Below are positions 24,943 to 34,066 of a stretch of 64,000 nt of DNA, one piece after another; the stretch's first letter is position 1; each line of letters begins with the position of its first letter. The stretch comes from Comamonas sp. NLF-1-9 (GTDB lineage: Bacteria; Pseudomonadota; Gammaproteobacteria; Burkholderiales; Burkholderiaceae_C), in assembly GCF_019195435.1 (NCBI RefSeq), contig NZ_CP078069.1:1302001-1366000 (forward strand). The letters are read 5' to 3'. The notes under the pieces are model-generated. The model made no database searches. It had not been told where the DNA came from and was given only the letters and a program-made list of their open reading frames with translations. The translations under genes and the position numbers were made by a program.

Positions 24943-25974
24943 TCAGCAGCGCATCGCGTTGGTCGCCGAGTTGCGGATGCTCTCGAGCAGGTCTTCGTCC
25001 AGCCCCACGTTGTTGTGCTCGAGCACGCGCTCGGCGCGGTAGCTTGAACGCACGAAGGGCCCGGCCACCACTTCGAGGAAGCCCTTGGACAGGCCCATAT
25101 CGCGGTAGCGCGCGAACTGCTCGGGCGAGACGTAGCGCGCCACCGGCAGGTGGTGCTGCGTCGGGCGCATGTACTGGCCCATGGTGACGATGTCCACGTT
25201 GGCCGCGCGGATGTCGTCCAGCGCCTCTTCGATCTCGGCGTCCGTCTCGCCCAGGCCCAGCATCAGGCTGGTCTTGGTGACGGTCTGGGGCGCATAGGCC
25301 TTGGCGAACCTGAGCACGTCCAGCGTCTGCTCATAGCCCGCGCGCGGGTCGCGCACCGGATGGGTCAGGCGGCGCACGGTTTCCAGGTTCTGCGCATAAG
25401 TGGCAAGGCCGGCGTCCACGACCTTGGCGACGAGCTCATGACGGCCCTGGAAGTCGGGCGTGAGCGCCTCCACCGCAGTGTCGGGCATGCGCTTGTGGAT
25501 CTCGCGGATGCAGGCAGCGTAGTGGCCCGCGCCCAGGTCTTTGAGATCGTCGCGATCGACCGAGGTCAGCACGACGTACTTCAAATCCATCAGCGCCACC
25601 GCGTCGGCCACGTTCACCGGCTCCAACGGGTCAAGCCAGCCGTTGGGGTTGCCGGTGCTGACCGAGCAGAACTTGCAGGCGCGCGTGCACACCGAGCCCA
25701 TCAGCATCAGCGTGGCCGTGCCCCGGCCCCAGCATTCGGCGATGTTGGGGCACTTGGATTCGGCGCACACCGTGGAGAGCTTGTGCGAATCCACGATCTC
25801 CTTGATCTGCTGGTACTTGGCGCCGTTGGGCAGCTTCACGCGCAGCCAGTCGGGCTTGCGCTCGGCGTTGGGGATGGCCGTGAGCCTGCTCGGCTTGATG
25901 CCGTCCTTGATGGCGCGCGTGCCCTGGCGGCTGGTGAACTTGGTGCCCGGAGCCGGGCGCGGAGACTCTTGCAT
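24943..25974 (-). CDS. lipA: Lipoyl synthase
   Basis: 343-residue radical-SAM enzyme inserting two sulfurs into protein-bound octanoyl groups. The auxiliary cluster motif C-x4-C-x5-C is [12 protein letters not shown]; the SAM cluster C-x3-C-x2-C is CTRACKFC; and the C-terminal RSSY serine ligand is present (FVRSSYRAE). The upstream frame is open, but ATG 25974 (MQESPRPAP) gives the usual length. lipB, its normal partner, is not next to it: the upstream neighbour is the last small gene of the cbb3 locus. Confidence 0.97.
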   Translation of the reverse strand: MQESPRPAPGTKFTSRQGTRAIKDGIKPSRLTAIPNAERKPDWLRVKLPNGAKYQQIKEIVDSHKLSTVCAESKCPNIAECWGRGTATLMLMGSVCTRACKFCSVSTGNPNGWLDPLEPVNVADAVALMDLKYVVLTSVDRDDLKDLGAGHYAACIREIHKRMPDTAVEALTPDFQGRHELVAKVVDAGLATYAQNLETVRRLTHPVRDPRAGYEQTLDVLRFAKAYAPQTVTKTSLMLGLGETDAEIEEALDDIRAANVDIVTMGQYMRPTQHHLPVARYVSPEQFARYRDMGLSKGFLEVVAGPFVRSSYRAERVLEHNNVGLDEDLLESIRNSATNAMRC

Positions 25975-26088
25975 GCGTGAACCCTGGTGAGGCGCGCACG
26001 GCGGCGTGCGGTGCGGCAATTCTATCGGCGCGCCCCAATCCACTGGTGGCGGCAGGCCCATGCGGCGCGCCCGCCTGCGCCCCCTCGT

Positions 26089-26352
26089 TCAGTCGCGCGC
26101 CGGCGGGTGGGCCAGGTCCGCGTTGACCTCGCTGGCCGGGCGCGCCAGTTGCAGCGTCACGGCGCTGCACAGCATGAACATGCACCAGAAGATCAGGAAG
26201 CTGAGCGAATACACCGTGCTGCGCGACCACTGCATCTGCCGGCCCAGCAGGCTCAGCGTCTCGGGGTCGAGCACGGCAAACACCATCATCTCCAGCATGC
26301 CCGCTACCACGAAGGCCGGCCAGGCTATCAGGCTCCATCGACTCGCACGCAT
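26089..26352 (-). CDS. Small two-helix membrane protein at the end of the cbb3 locus
   Basis: 87-residue protein with two hydrophobic segments (WSLIAWPAFVVAGMLEMMVF and VYSLSFLIFWCMFMLCSAVT) and a short polar tail. A strong Shine-Dalgarno AAGGAGG lies 5 bases upstream of the ATG at 26352. It is the last gene of ccoN-O-Q-P-G and the FixH-position gene, 19 bases after the latter. Function unknown; position suggests a role in cbb3 assembly or copper handling. No CXXC or His-rich motif was seen. Confidence 0.7.
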   Translation of the reverse strand: MRASRWSLIAWPAFVVAGMLEMMVFAVLDPETLSLLGRQMQWSRSTVYSLSFLIFWCMFMLCSAVTLQLARPASEVNADLAHPPARD

Positions 26353-26371
26353 CGCCTCCTCCTTGGGTGTT

Positions 26372-26647
26372 CTAGTTCTGCGGCGCTCTGCTGCGCCCCA
26401 TCGCCTGGCCATTGCGCATGCTGGTGCGGTTGCGCGCCTGCAGGGCCGGCTCCAGCGCCGCATTGTCAGCGGCCTGCGCGCCGGTCGTGGCAGCGGCCGG
26501 CTCGGGCGGCGCCTGCATGGCCAGATAAACGGTGAACAGGCCGCCCGCAAGCGCCGCCAGCGTGATCGCGACGATCAACCAGACATGGCCAAACTTCCAC
26601 CAGGGCGCTGCCGCGCCGGACGTCTGGGGAGCACCGCCGACTGCCAT
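26372..26647 (-). CDS. Short membrane protein in the FixH position
   Basis: 91-residue protein with one transmembrane helix (WLIVAITLAALAGGLFTVYL, residues 24-43) and a soluble tail rich in Ala, Gln, Asn and Arg. It starts 5 bases after ccoG, where ccoH/fixH usually lies. A full FixH has a periplasmic domain and about 150 or more residues. Here only the helix and a short, low-complexity tail remain, so it is a degenerate or alternative FixH, or an unrelated small protein. Confidence 0.65.
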   Translation of the reverse strand: MAVGGAPQTSGAAAPWWKFGHVWLIVAITLAALAGGLFTVYLAMQAPPEPAAATTGAQAADNAALEPALQARNRTSMRNGQAMGRSRAPQN

Positions 26648-26651
26648 GGCT

Positions 26652-28043
26652 TCAGCGCGGCACCATGAAGGCCGACTTTTCGCGCACGCTGCCCACGCCG
26701 GGTGCGCTCACCACGAAGCTGATCGCGTGCGAGCCGGGCGCCGCGCTGCCGTGCGGCAGGCGCAACTGCACCGGGATGGAGGCCGATTGCTCTGCCGCGA
26801 TCGTCACCGAGCTCTGGCTCGCCTCGGCCATGGCAAGTCCTGGCAGGCCTTCGGCGCGCACTTCAAAGCGCTGTTCGTGCTCGGTGGCGTTCATGACGTG
26901 GATGCGGTAGATGTTCTCGATCTGCCCGCCCTTGACCAGGCGCGCGAGCGTCGCCCGGTCGCGGATGATGTCCACCTTGAACGGCGTGCGCAGCCACAGG
27001 CTCGCGGCCAGCGCCAGCACCGCGAGCGTGAGCACCGCGGCATAAAAGAGCACGCGCGGGCGCAGCACGCGGCGCAGGATCTCGCGCCTGCCCCAGTCGT
27101 TTTCCAGCGCCGCTTCGGTCGAATAGCGGATCAGGCCGCGCGGGTAGCCCATGCTGTCCATCACGCTGTCGCAGGCGTCGATGCAGGCCGCGCAGCTGAT
27201 GCATTCGTATTGCAGCCCATCGCGGATGTCTATCCCCGTGGGGCAGACCTGCACGCACAGGGTGCAGTCGGTGCAGTCGCCCAGCCTCTGCTCCCGTGGA
27301 TCGACCTTGCGCGAGCGCTTGCCGCGCGGCTCGCCGCGCTTTTTCACGTAGGTGACGACGAGCGTGTCGCGGTCGAACATCGCGCCCTGAAAGCGCGCGT
27401 AGGGGCACATGTATTTGCAGACCTGCTCGCGCATGAAGCCGGCATTGCCCCAGGTGGCAAAACCGTAGAACAGGATCCAGAACGCCGCCCACGGGCCCAG
27501 CGTCAGGCCGGCCACGCTCGCGCCCAGCTCGCGGATCGGCGTGAAGTAGCCAACGAAGGTGAAACCCGTCCACAGCGCAATCGCCAGCCACACCAGGTGC
27601 TTGCCCGCCTTGCGCCGGAACTTGGACCAGGACAGGGGCGCGGCGTCCAGGCGCATGCGCTGCACGCGATTGCCTTCGAAGCGCTCTTCCACCCAGAGGA
27701 AGATCTCGGTGTAGACCGTCTGCGGGCAGGTGTAGCCGCACCACTGGCGGCCGGCGACGGTGGTGAACAGAAAGAGCAGCAGCGCGCTGATGATGAGCAG
27801 CGCCGTCAGGTAGAACACGTCCTGCGGATAGAGCACCAGCCCGAAGAGGTAGAAGCGCCGCGCCTCGATGTCGAACAGCATGGCCTGGCGCCCGCCCCAC
27901 TGCAGCCAGGGCATGCCGTAGTAGAAGAGCTGCGTGGCGAAGACGAAGAACCAGCGCCAGCGGGTATAGATGCCGCTGGCGCTGCGCGGATAGACCTTGC
28001 GCGCGCCGCCGCGCGCAAGGCTCGCTCCCGGTGCGCTGCTCAT
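26652..28043 (-). CDS. ccoG: Cytochrome c oxidase accessory protein CcoG (FixG)
   Basis: 463-residue membrane iron-sulfur protein, a copper reductase needed for cbb3 maturation. Several transmembrane helices in the first half include the conserved WCGYTCPQTVYTEIF segment and CKYMCPYARFQ. Two ferredoxin-type cluster motifs follow (CTDCTLCVQVCP and CISCAACIDACD). A periplasmic Ig-like domain forms the C-terminus. The start was set at ATG 28043 because the upstream extension is Arg/Gly-rich and overlaps ccoP. It lies 64 bases after the ccoP stop and 4 bases before the FixH-position gene. Confidence 0.95.
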   Translation of the reverse strand: MSSAPGASLARGGARKVYPRSASGIYTRWRWFFVFATQLFYYGMPWLQWGGRQAMLFDIEARRFYLFGLVLYPQDVFYLTALLIISALLLFLFTTVAGRQWCGYTCPQTVYTEIFLWVEERFEGNRVQRMRLDAAPLSWSKFRRKAGKHLVWLAIALWTGFTFVGYFTPIRELGASVAGLTLGPWAAFWILFYGFATWGNAGFMREQVCKYMCPYARFQGAMFDRDTLVVTYVKKRGEPRGKRSRKVDPREQRLGDCTDCTLCVQVCPTGIDIRDGLQYECISCAACIDACDSVMDSMGYPRGLIRYSTEAALENDWGRREILRRVLRPRVLFYAAVLTLAVLALAASLWLRTPFKVDIIRDRATLARLVKGGQIENIYRIHVMNATEHEQRFEVRAEGLPGLAMAEASQSSVTIAAEQSASIPVQLRLPHGSAAPGSHAISFVVSAPGVGSVREKSAFMVPR

Positions 28044-28107
28044 CGCGCCCGCCCCGGCGCCCGGCGCGCCACGGCCAGCATGCCTGGGGCGACTGCAGGC
28101 CGCACCC

Positions 28108-29028
28108 TCATTGCTGCGGCGCGACGCCGCCGCCCAGGCCCCAGACATAGGCCGCGAGCACGCGCAACTGCTCGGGCGAGAAGCGCTCCTTCCAGGCCGG
28201 CATCTCGGCGCTCTTGCCCTCGTTGATCATCTGCACCACATGCGCCTCGGTGTCGGGGCCGTGGGTGAAGATGCCCTTGCTCAGGTCGGGCGCGCCCAGC
28301 GCCGCGTTGCCCGTGCCGCTCTCGCCATGGCAGGCGGCGCAGACCTGCAGGAACTTTTCCTTGCCGGCGGCGGCCAGGGCGCTGTCGTGCGCACCGCCCG
28401 AGAGGCCAAGCACGTAGTTGGCCACCGCACGCACTTCTTGCGCCGAGCCCACGGCCTCGGCCATGGGCGGCATCATGCCCACGCGGCCATCGGCAATCGT
28501 CTCCAGGATGGCTTCGGGCGTGCCGCCCCAGTTCCAGTGGCCATCCGCCAGATTGGGAAAGCCCTTGCTGCCGCGCGCGTCGCTGCCGTGGCACTGCGCG
28601 CAGTTGTTCATGAACAGCCGGTCTCCAATGGCGCGCGCCTCGGTGTTGGCCGCAAGCTCTGGCACGCTCTGGCCGGCAAAGGCTGCGTAGATGGGCGCAA
28701 TGCGCGCTTCATGCGCCTGCTGCTCGCGCGCATGCTGGTCCTGCTGGCTCCAGCCCAGCGTGCCCTTGAAGCTGCCCAGGCCCGGATACAAGGCCAGATA
28801 GAGCAGGCCAAAGAGGCAACTGATGCCGAACATGAACACCCACCAGCGCGGCAGCGGATGGTTCTGCTCGGTGAGGTTGCCGTCCCAGACGTGGCCGGTG
28901 GAGTCGCTGGGCTTGGCCTCGGTGTTCATGCGGTGGGTCCACCACAACAAGGCCACACAGGCGAACACGCCCACGAGCGTGATGCCGGCCACGTACCAGG
29001 ACCAGAAACTGCTGGTGAAATCGCTCAT
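28108..29028 (-). CDS. ccoP: cbb3-type cytochrome c oxidase subunit III (CcoP)
   Basis: 306-residue dihaem cytochrome c subunit, membrane-anchored and facing the periplasm. Two N-terminal helices (about 9-30 and 62-83) precede haem-binding motifs CAQCH (Cys143/146, His147) and CAACH (Cys230/233, His234). The GMMPPM and EMPAW segments provide the distal Met ligands. Its ATG overlaps the ccoQ stop. It transfers electrons from cytochrome c toward ccoO and ccoN. Confidence 0.97.
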   Translation of the reverse strand: MSDFTSSFWSWYVAGITLVGVFACVALLWWTHRMNTEAKPSDSTGHVWDGNLTEQNHPLPRWWVFMFGISCLFGLLYLALYPGLGSFKGTLGWSQQDQHAREQQAHEARIAPIYAAFAGQSVPELAANTEARAIGDRLFMNNCAQCHGSDARGSKGFPNLADGHWNWGGTPEAILETIADGRVGMMPPMAEAVGSAQEVRAVANYVLGLSGGAHDSALAAAGKEKFLQVCAACHGESGTGNAALGAPDLSKGIFTHGPDTEAHVVQMINEGKSAEMPAWKERFSPEQLRVLAAYVWGLGGGVAPQQ

Positions 29029-29207
29029 GCCCCATGCTCCCCGAGCGCGCGCGCCTGATCGGCGTGCGCCTGTTCATCGCCCAGCGGCAAGCGCGCCGCC
29101 TCCTCAAAACCCTGGCGGTTCCTGCCCGACCAGGCCCAGCCCGCGATCACCACGAAGGCCAGCAATGCCAGCACGGTGTAGAGGCTGCGCAAGATGTTGA
29201 TGTCCAT
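29025..29207 (-). CDS. ccoQ: cbb3-type oxidase component CcoQ
   Basis: 60-residue single-helix protein (MDINILRSLYTVLALLAFVV..., helix about 9-26, then a charged tail) between ccoO and ccoP. CcoQ stabilises the interaction of CcoP with the oxidase core. The ATG at 29207 lies 17 bases after the ccoO stop, and its stop overlaps the ccoP start by 4 bases. Confidence 0.93.
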   Translation of the reverse strand: MDINILRSLYTVLALLAFVVIAGWAWSGRNRQGFEEAARLPLGDEQAHADQARALGEHGA

Positions 29208-29224
29208 GGTCTGCGCCCTTTCGA

Positions 29225-29842
29225 TCACTTGCGGTGGGTGCCGAGCACCTGCAGGTAGGCAATCAAGGCCTGCAGCTCGCTCTTGCCTTCGACCTCGGCC
29301 GGCGCCTGCGCGATTTCTTCGTCGGTATACGGCGCGCCCAGCGTGCGCAGCCCGCGCATGTGCGCCTGCACGCTCTTGCTGTCGGCCGGGGTTTTCTCCA
29401 GCCAGGGATAGGCCGGCATGTTGGACTCCGGCACCACGGCGCGCGGATTGATCAGATGCACCGCATGCCAGTCGTCGCTGTAGCGGCCGCCCACGCGCGC
29501 CAGGTCTGGCCCGGTGCGCTTGCTGCCCCACAGGTGCGGGTGGTCGTAGACGAACTCGCCCGCAGTGGATACCGGCCCGTAGCGCAGCGACTCGTGCAGC
29601 AGCGAGCGGATCATCTGCGAATGGCAGTTGTTGCAGCCTTCGCGCACGTAGATGTCGCGCCCCACGACCTGCACCGCGGTATAGGGTTTGAGGCCATCGA
29701 CCGGCTCGGTCGTGGACTTCTGGAAGAACAGCGGAACGATCTCCACAAGGCCGCCGATGGCCACCACCAGCAGCACCAGCACGATCATCAGGAAATTGTT
29801 GGTTTCGATGCGGGCGTGGCCGCGGATCTCTTCTTGAGCCAT
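29225..29842 (-). CDS. ccoO: cbb3-type cytochrome c oxidase subunit II (CcoO)
   Basis: 205-residue monohaem cytochrome c. One N-terminal helix (residues 17-37) anchors it; the haem site is CNNCH (Cys70, Cys73, His74) and the distal Met is in [10 protein letters not shown]. Length and order match the family. It follows ccoN by 29 bases and precedes ccoQ in the operon. Confidence 0.97.
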   Translation of the reverse strand: MAQEEIRGHARIETNNFLMIVLVLLVVAIGGLVEIVPLFFQKSTTEPVDGLKPYTAVQVVGRDIYVREGCNNCHSQMIRSLLHESLRYGPVSTAGEFVYDHPHLWGSKRTGPDLARVGGRYSDDWHAVHLINPRAVVPESNMPAYPWLEKTPADSKSVQAHMRGLRTLGAPYTDEEIAQAPAEVEGKSELQALIAYLQVLGTHRK

Positions 29843-29871
29843 GTCGTCGTATTCCTTGTTTCTCGAGCGGC

Positions 29872-31299
29872 TCAGGCGCCGGCTGCCGCCGCCGCGACCG
29901 GCGCGACGGGCACCGCCGCCGCACGCCCGGCGCCCATGGTCTTGAACATGTTCCAGAGCATGACGACCATGCCCCCGAGGTAGAGCACGCCGCCCAGCAG
30001 GCGCACCACGTAGAAGGGGTAGGTCGCCTTCACCCCTTCGACGAAGGCGTAGGTGAGCGTGCCGTCGTCATTGATCGCGCGCCACATCAGGCCTTGCATC
30101 ACGCCGGCGATCCACATGGCGGCGATGTAGAGCACGATGCCGAGCGTCGCCATCCAGAAGTGCAGCTCGATGGCGCGGATGGAATACATGCTGGTGCGCC
30201 CGTACAGCCGCGGAATCATCCAGTAGAGCGAACCCATGGTGATGAAGCCCACCCAGCCCAGCGCCCCGGCGTGCACGTGGCCCACGGTCCAGTCGGTGTA
30301 ATGGCTGAGCGCGTTCATGGTCTTGATCGAGAGCAGCGAGCCCTCGAAGGTCGCCATGCCGTAGAACGAGAGCGACACCACCAGAAAGCGGATGATCGGG
30401 TCGTCGCGCAGCTTGTGCCAGGCACCCGAGAGCGTCATGATGCCGTTGATCATTCCGCCCCAGCTCGGCGCGAGCAAGATGATGGAAAACACCATGCCCA
30501 CCGACTGCACCCAGTCGGGCAGCGCGGTGTAGTGCAGATGGTGCGGGCCCGCCCACATGTAGGTGAAGATCAGCGCCCAGAAATGCACGATAGACAGGCG
30601 ATAGCTGTAGATCGGGCGCCCCGCGGCTTTGGGGATGAAGTAGTACATCATCCCGAGGAAACCGGCGGTGAGCAGAAAGCCCACCGCGTTGTGCCCATAC
30701 CACCACTGCACCATCGCGTCCTGCACGCCGGCATAGGCCGAATAGGACTTGAACCAGCCCACCGGCAGAGCCGCGCTGTTGCCGACGTGCAGCAGCGCGA
30801 TCGCGATGATGAAGGCGCCATAGAACCAGTTGGCCACATAGATGTGGCTCATTGCGCGCCGACCGATGGTGCCGAAGAAGGCCACGGCGTAGGCCACCCA
30901 GACCACGGTGATCAGGATGTCGATGGGCCACTCGAGCTCGGCGTACTCCTTGGACGTCGTGAGGCCCAGAGGCAGGGTGATCACCGCGCTCACCATGGCC
31001 AGTTGCCAGCCCCAGAAAATGAAGTTGGCCAGGCCCTCGCCGCCGAACAGACGCGCCTGGGAGGTGCGCTGCACCACGTACAACGAGGTGCCTATCAGCC
31101 CGGTGCCGCCGAAGGCAAAGATCACGCCGTTGGTGTGCAGCGGGCGCAGCCGGCCGTAGCTCAGCCAGGGGATGCCGAAATTGAGTTCGGGCCAGGCCAG
31201 CTGCGCGGCGGCAACCACGCCGACCAGCATCCCGACCACGCCCCAGACGACCGTCATGATGGCGAATTGCCGCACCACCTTGTCGTTGTAATTCACCAT
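29872..31299 (-). CDS. ccoN: cbb3-type cytochrome c oxidase subunit I (CcoN)
   Basis: 475-residue catalytic subunit with about 12 transmembrane helices. The histidine ligands for haem b, haem b3 and CuB are in segments such as [40 protein letters not shown] and [13 protein letters not shown]. The cross-linked Tyr characteristic of cbb3 oxidases is in the same family region ([10 protein letters not shown]). It is the first gene of ccoNOQP and is preceded by an Fnr/Anr-type site with a correctly spaced -10. The C-terminus has an Ala/Val/Pro tail. Confidence 0.97.
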   Translation of the reverse strand: MVNYNDKVVRQFAIMTVVWGVVGMLVGVVAAAQLAWPELNFGIPWLSYGRLRPLHTNGVIFAFGGTGLIGTSLYVVQRTSQARLFGGEGLANFIFWGWQLAMVSAVITLPLGLTTSKEYAELEWPIDILITVVWVAYAVAFFGTIGRRAMSHIYVANWFYGAFIIAIALLHVGNSAALPVGWFKSYSAYAGVQDAMVQWWYGHNAVGFLLTAGFLGMMYYFIPKAAGRPIYSYRLSIVHFWALIFTYMWAGPHHLHYTALPDWVQSVGMVFSIILLAPSWGGMINGIMTLSGAWHKLRDDPIIRFLVVSLSFYGMATFEGSLLSIKTMNALSHYTDWTVGHVHAGALGWVGFITMGSLYWMIPRLYGRTSMYSIRAIELHFWMATLGIVLYIAAMWIAGVMQGLMWRAINDDGTLTYAFVEGVKATYPFYVVRLLGGVLYLGGMVVMLWNMFKTMGAGRAAAVPVAPVAAAAAGA

Positions 31300-31385
31300 C
31301 GAACGCTCTCCGTGTGGAACCAGGACAAGGGCCGAAGGCGCCTTTTCGTTCAGCCTGGTCTAAGGGTTTTCGCTAATGCCCGGCG

Positions 31386-31391
31386 ATTATC
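31386..31391 (-). promoter_or_regulatory. -10 element of the ccoN promoter
   Basis: GATAAT on the minus strand, with its centre 31 bases from the centre of the Fnr/Anr box. This fits a class II (-41.5) activator arrangement, where the -35 is replaced by the activator site. Start of transcription is predicted near 31378, giving a 5' leader of about 79 bases. Confidence 0.6.
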
Positions 31392-31412
31392 CATAGGGCG
31401 ATCATGGTCAAT

Positions 31413-31426
31413 TTGACTTGGATCAA
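31413..31426. promoter_or_regulatory. Fnr/Anr box upstream of ccoN
   Basis: TTGACTTGGATCAA fits the TTGAY-N4-ATCAA consensus for oxygen-sensing Fnr/Anr regulators, differing from the perfect palindrome at one base. It lies 114-127 bases upstream of ccoN and overlaps the final codons and stop of ccoS. cbb3 operons are classic targets, so low-oxygen induction is expected. Confidence 0.8.
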
Positions 31427-31560
31427 TCATTCTCAAGAATCCGTGCGCCTTCGCGCTCCAGGTCGTCAAACTGCCCGCGAAAGATTGCCCAGCCCAGGGC
31501 GGCGATGACCAGCAGCGCCAGCACCACGGACAGCGGCACCAGCAAATAAAGAATGTCCAT
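31423..31560 (-). CDS. ccoS: cbb3-type oxidase assembly protein CcoS
   Basis: 45-residue protein beginning MDILYLLVPLSVVLALLVIA, with one helix followed by the FixS-like motif GWAIFRGQFDDLEREG. CcoS is needed for insertion of redox cofactors into CcoN. Its ATG overlaps the ccoI stop as TGATG, so ccoI-ccoS are translationally coupled. The TGA stop lies inside the Fnr/Anr box of the downstream ccoN promoter. Confidence 0.93.
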   Translation of the reverse strand: MDILYLLVPLSVVLALLVIAALGWAIFRGQFDDLEREGARILEND

Positions 31561-33884
31561 CAGCGCTCCTCCAGACCAGTCGCGGGCTCGCGGTTGAGCC
31601 GCAAGGCATTGGCCACCACCAGCAGCGAACTGGCCGCCATGCCCAGGCCCGCGGCCCAGGCCGGCATGTAGCCCAGCACCGCCAGCGGCAGCGCCGCCAG
31701 GTTGTACGACAGCGCCCAGGCCAGGTTCTGGCGCACCACGCGCATGGTGCGCAGCGCCTGGCCGCGCGCCCAGGCGATGGACATGAGGCGGGCGTCGAGC
31801 ACCACGAAGTCCGAGCGCGCCTGCGCCAGCGGCACCGCGCGCCCGAAGGCAAAAGACACATGGGCAGCGGCGAGCACCGGCCCGTCGTTCAGGCCATCGC
31901 CCACCATGGCGCTGCGCTGCCCCTGCTGCTGCAGGTCCTGCAGCGCGCGCAGCTTGCCGTCCGGAGTGCAGCCGCCCGTGGCCAGCGCGATGCCGGCGGC
32001 CGCGGCCATGCGCTGCACCGGTGCATCGCGGTCGCCCGAGAGCAGGCGAATCTCAAGATTTTGTGCATGCAAGGCGCCCACCGCCGCCTTGGCGTCGGGG
32101 CGCAGCGCTTCTTCGAAGCGAAAGCTCGCCAGCCAGCCGTTCTCGTCGGCAAGATGGCACACCGGCCCGCGGGGCGGATCGGCGGCGTTCAGCGCCAGCG
32201 CGCAAAACGAGGCCGAACCCAGCCGGCAGGCCAGCACCCGCCCGTCGCCATCCGTGACCAGCCCGCTTACGCCCTGACCGGCCACTTCGCGCGCCTCCTG
32301 GGCCGCTGCGGCCCCGCCCTCGGTGCCGGCTGCCGCGACCAGCGCGCGCGAGACCGGGTGCAGGCTGCAACGCGCCAGTTGCACCGCCAGCGCCAGGGCC
32401 TGCTCGCGGCCAAGGCCGGCGCGCGTATCCACGCCGGCCAGAGCGAAGGCATCGCTCGTCAGCGTGCCGGTCTTGTCGAACACCAGGGTATCGATCTGCG
32501 CCAGCGCTTCGATGGCCTGCAGCCGGCGCACCAGGACCCCGCGCCGCGCCAGCGCGGCGGCGCTCGCCAACATGGCCGCAGGCGTTGCCAGCGACAGCGC
32601 GCAAGGGCAGGTCACGACCAGCACCGCCACCGCCACCATCAGCGCGCGCGCCGGGTCCTGCGGCCACCACCACGCGCCGGCAAGCGCGGCGATCAAGAGC
32701 ACCGCCAGCAGAAACGGCCGCGCGATGCGATCGGCCAGGCGCGCGAGATCGGGCTTGTCGCTCGCGGCCTGCTCCATCAGGCCGACGATCTGCGCGTAGC
32801 GCGTCTGCGCGCCCACGGCGCTAGCACGCATCTGCACCGCTGCGCTCAGGTTGTGGCTGCCGGCAATCACCGCCTCGCCCGGGCCGCGGGCCAGTGCGCG
32901 CGACTCCCCGGTGAGCAGCGCTTCATCGACGCGGGTGTCGCCGTGCACGATCTGGCCGTCGGCCGGAAATGCCGTGCCGGGCAAGACGCGCAGCAAATCG
33001 CCCGGGCGCACGCGCCGTGCGGCCACGCGCTGCCATTGGCCGTCCGGCTGCAGGCGCTCCACGGTCTCCGGCAGGCGGTGCATCAGCGCTTCAAGCGCGC
33101 CCGCGGAGCGGTCGCGCAGGCGCAGCTCCAGCCAGCGACCCGCCAGCAGGAAGAAGACGAACATGGTCAGCGAATCGAAATAGACCTGATGGCCAAAGGC
33201 CCCCTCCGGCTCGAAGGTGCCCAGGCTGCTGACTGCGAAGGTGATCAGCACGCCCAGGGCCACCGGCACGTCCATGCCTATGCGCCGCGCGCGCAGATCC
33301 CGCCAGGCGGAGCCGAAAAAGGGCCGGCAGGAAAACAGCATCACCGGCAGCGCCAACACCCATTGCGCCCAGCGCAGCAGCTGCTCGATGTCGGGCGTGA
33401 TGGCGCCGGGCGCGATGTAGGCGGGCCACGCATACATCATCACCTGCATCATCGAGACGCCGGCCACACCCAGGCGCCAGAGCATGCGCCGGCTTTCAGC
33501 CTGGCGCCGCCGCCCGGACTGCAGATCGGTGACAGGCAGCGCCCGGTAGCCGCTGCCCGCCAGCGCCTGCATCCAGCGCGAGGGGCGCGTGGCCCGCTCG
33601 TCCCACAGCACGCGCCCGCGCTGGCCGGCAGCGCTCACCTCGGCACGCAGCACGCCGGGTACCGCGCCCAGGAGCTGCTCCAGCGTGACCGCGCATGCCG
33701 CGCAGTGCATGCCTTCGAAGGCGACGATCGATTCCCACTGCCCGGGTCCACCCGCGCCTGGCGTGCTGAAGGCCTGCCATTCGTCGCGCTCGTCGAGCAC
33801 GCCGAGCTCGGGCGCGGCCGCAGCCGCCGAGCGCTGCTCCGGCATGGGCCAAACGGTGGAATTCAAGGCATCTGCTCCCTGCAT
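31560..33884 (-). CDS. ccoI: Copper-translocating P-type ATPase CcoI (FixI)
   Basis: 774-residue P1B-type ATPase supplying copper for the cbb3 CuB site. The N-terminal metal-binding domain has GMHCAAC (Cys61, Cys64). About eight transmembrane helices include the CPC motif in VVTCPCALSLATPAA. The phosphorylation site DKTGTLT and hinge GDGLNDGPVLAAA follow. An extended N-terminus of about 50 residues precedes the metal-binding domain; ATG at 33845 is an alternative start. The stop overlaps the ccoS start. ccoI-ccoS precede ccoN in the same direction. Confidence 0.94.
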   Translation of the reverse strand: MQGADALNSTVWPMPEQRSAAAAAPELGVLDERDEWQAFSTPGAGGPGQWESIVAFEGMHCAACAVTLEQLLGAVPGVLRAEVSAAGQRGRVLWDERATRPSRWMQALAGSGYRALPVTDLQSGRRRQAESRRMLWRLGVAGVSMMQVMMYAWPAYIAPGAITPDIEQLLRWAQWVLALPVMLFSCRPFFGSAWRDLRARRIGMDVPVALGVLITFAVSSLGTFEPEGAFGHQVYFDSLTMFVFFLLAGRWLELRLRDRSAGALEALMHRLPETVERLQPDGQWQRVAARRVRPGDLLRVLPGTAFPADGQIVHGDTRVDEALLTGESRALARGPGEAVIAGSHNLSAAVQMRASAVGAQTRYAQIVGLMEQAASDKPDLARLADRIARPFLLAVLLIAALAGAWWWPQDPARALMVAVAVLVVTCPCALSLATPAAMLASAAALARRGVLVRRLQAIEALAQIDTLVFDKTGTLTSDAFALAGVDTRAGLGREQALALAVQLARCSLHPVSRALVAAAGTEGGAAAAQEAREVAGQGVSGLVTDGDGRVLACRLGSASFCALALNAADPPRGPVCHLADENGWLASFRFEEALRPDAKAAVGALHAQNLEIRLLSGDRDAPVQRMAAAAGIALATGGCTPDGKLRALQDLQQQGQRSAMVGDGLNDGPVLAAAHVSFAFGRAVPLAQARSDFVVLDARLMSIAWARGQALRTMRVVRQNLAWALSYNLAALPLAVLGYMPAWAAGLGMAASSLLVVANALRLNREPATGLEER

Positions 33885-34006
33885 CGCGGCAGTGCGGGAA
33901 AGGGGCTCTGGGGTGTGGGGGCTGCGCGGGCGCCGGGCGCCGGCAGAAATGCGCGCAGCAGTCTAACCGCGGCAGGCCGCTGCGGCGATCGAGGTCTGAG
34001 CGCTTC

Positions 34007-34020
34007 TTGCGCCAGATCAA
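34007..34020. promoter_or_regulatory. Possible second Fnr/Anr-like box
   Basis: TTGCGCCAGATCAA matches the Fnr consensus at 8 of 10 defined positions, in the 182-bp gap between divergent ccoI and the TauE/SafE-type gene. The spacing to candidate -10 elements on either side does not fit class I or II perfectly, so this is weak. Confidence 0.3.
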
Positions 34021-34066
34021 GGGCGGGCCACCGCGCAGCGCAGGGGCCCCCTCCTAGAATCGCCCG

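Noticed and set aside
26532..28226. A 564-codon plus-strand frame opposite ccoG
   Set aside because: CcoG on the minus strand carries clear iron-sulfur motifs; the antisense frame has none and begins inside other genes.
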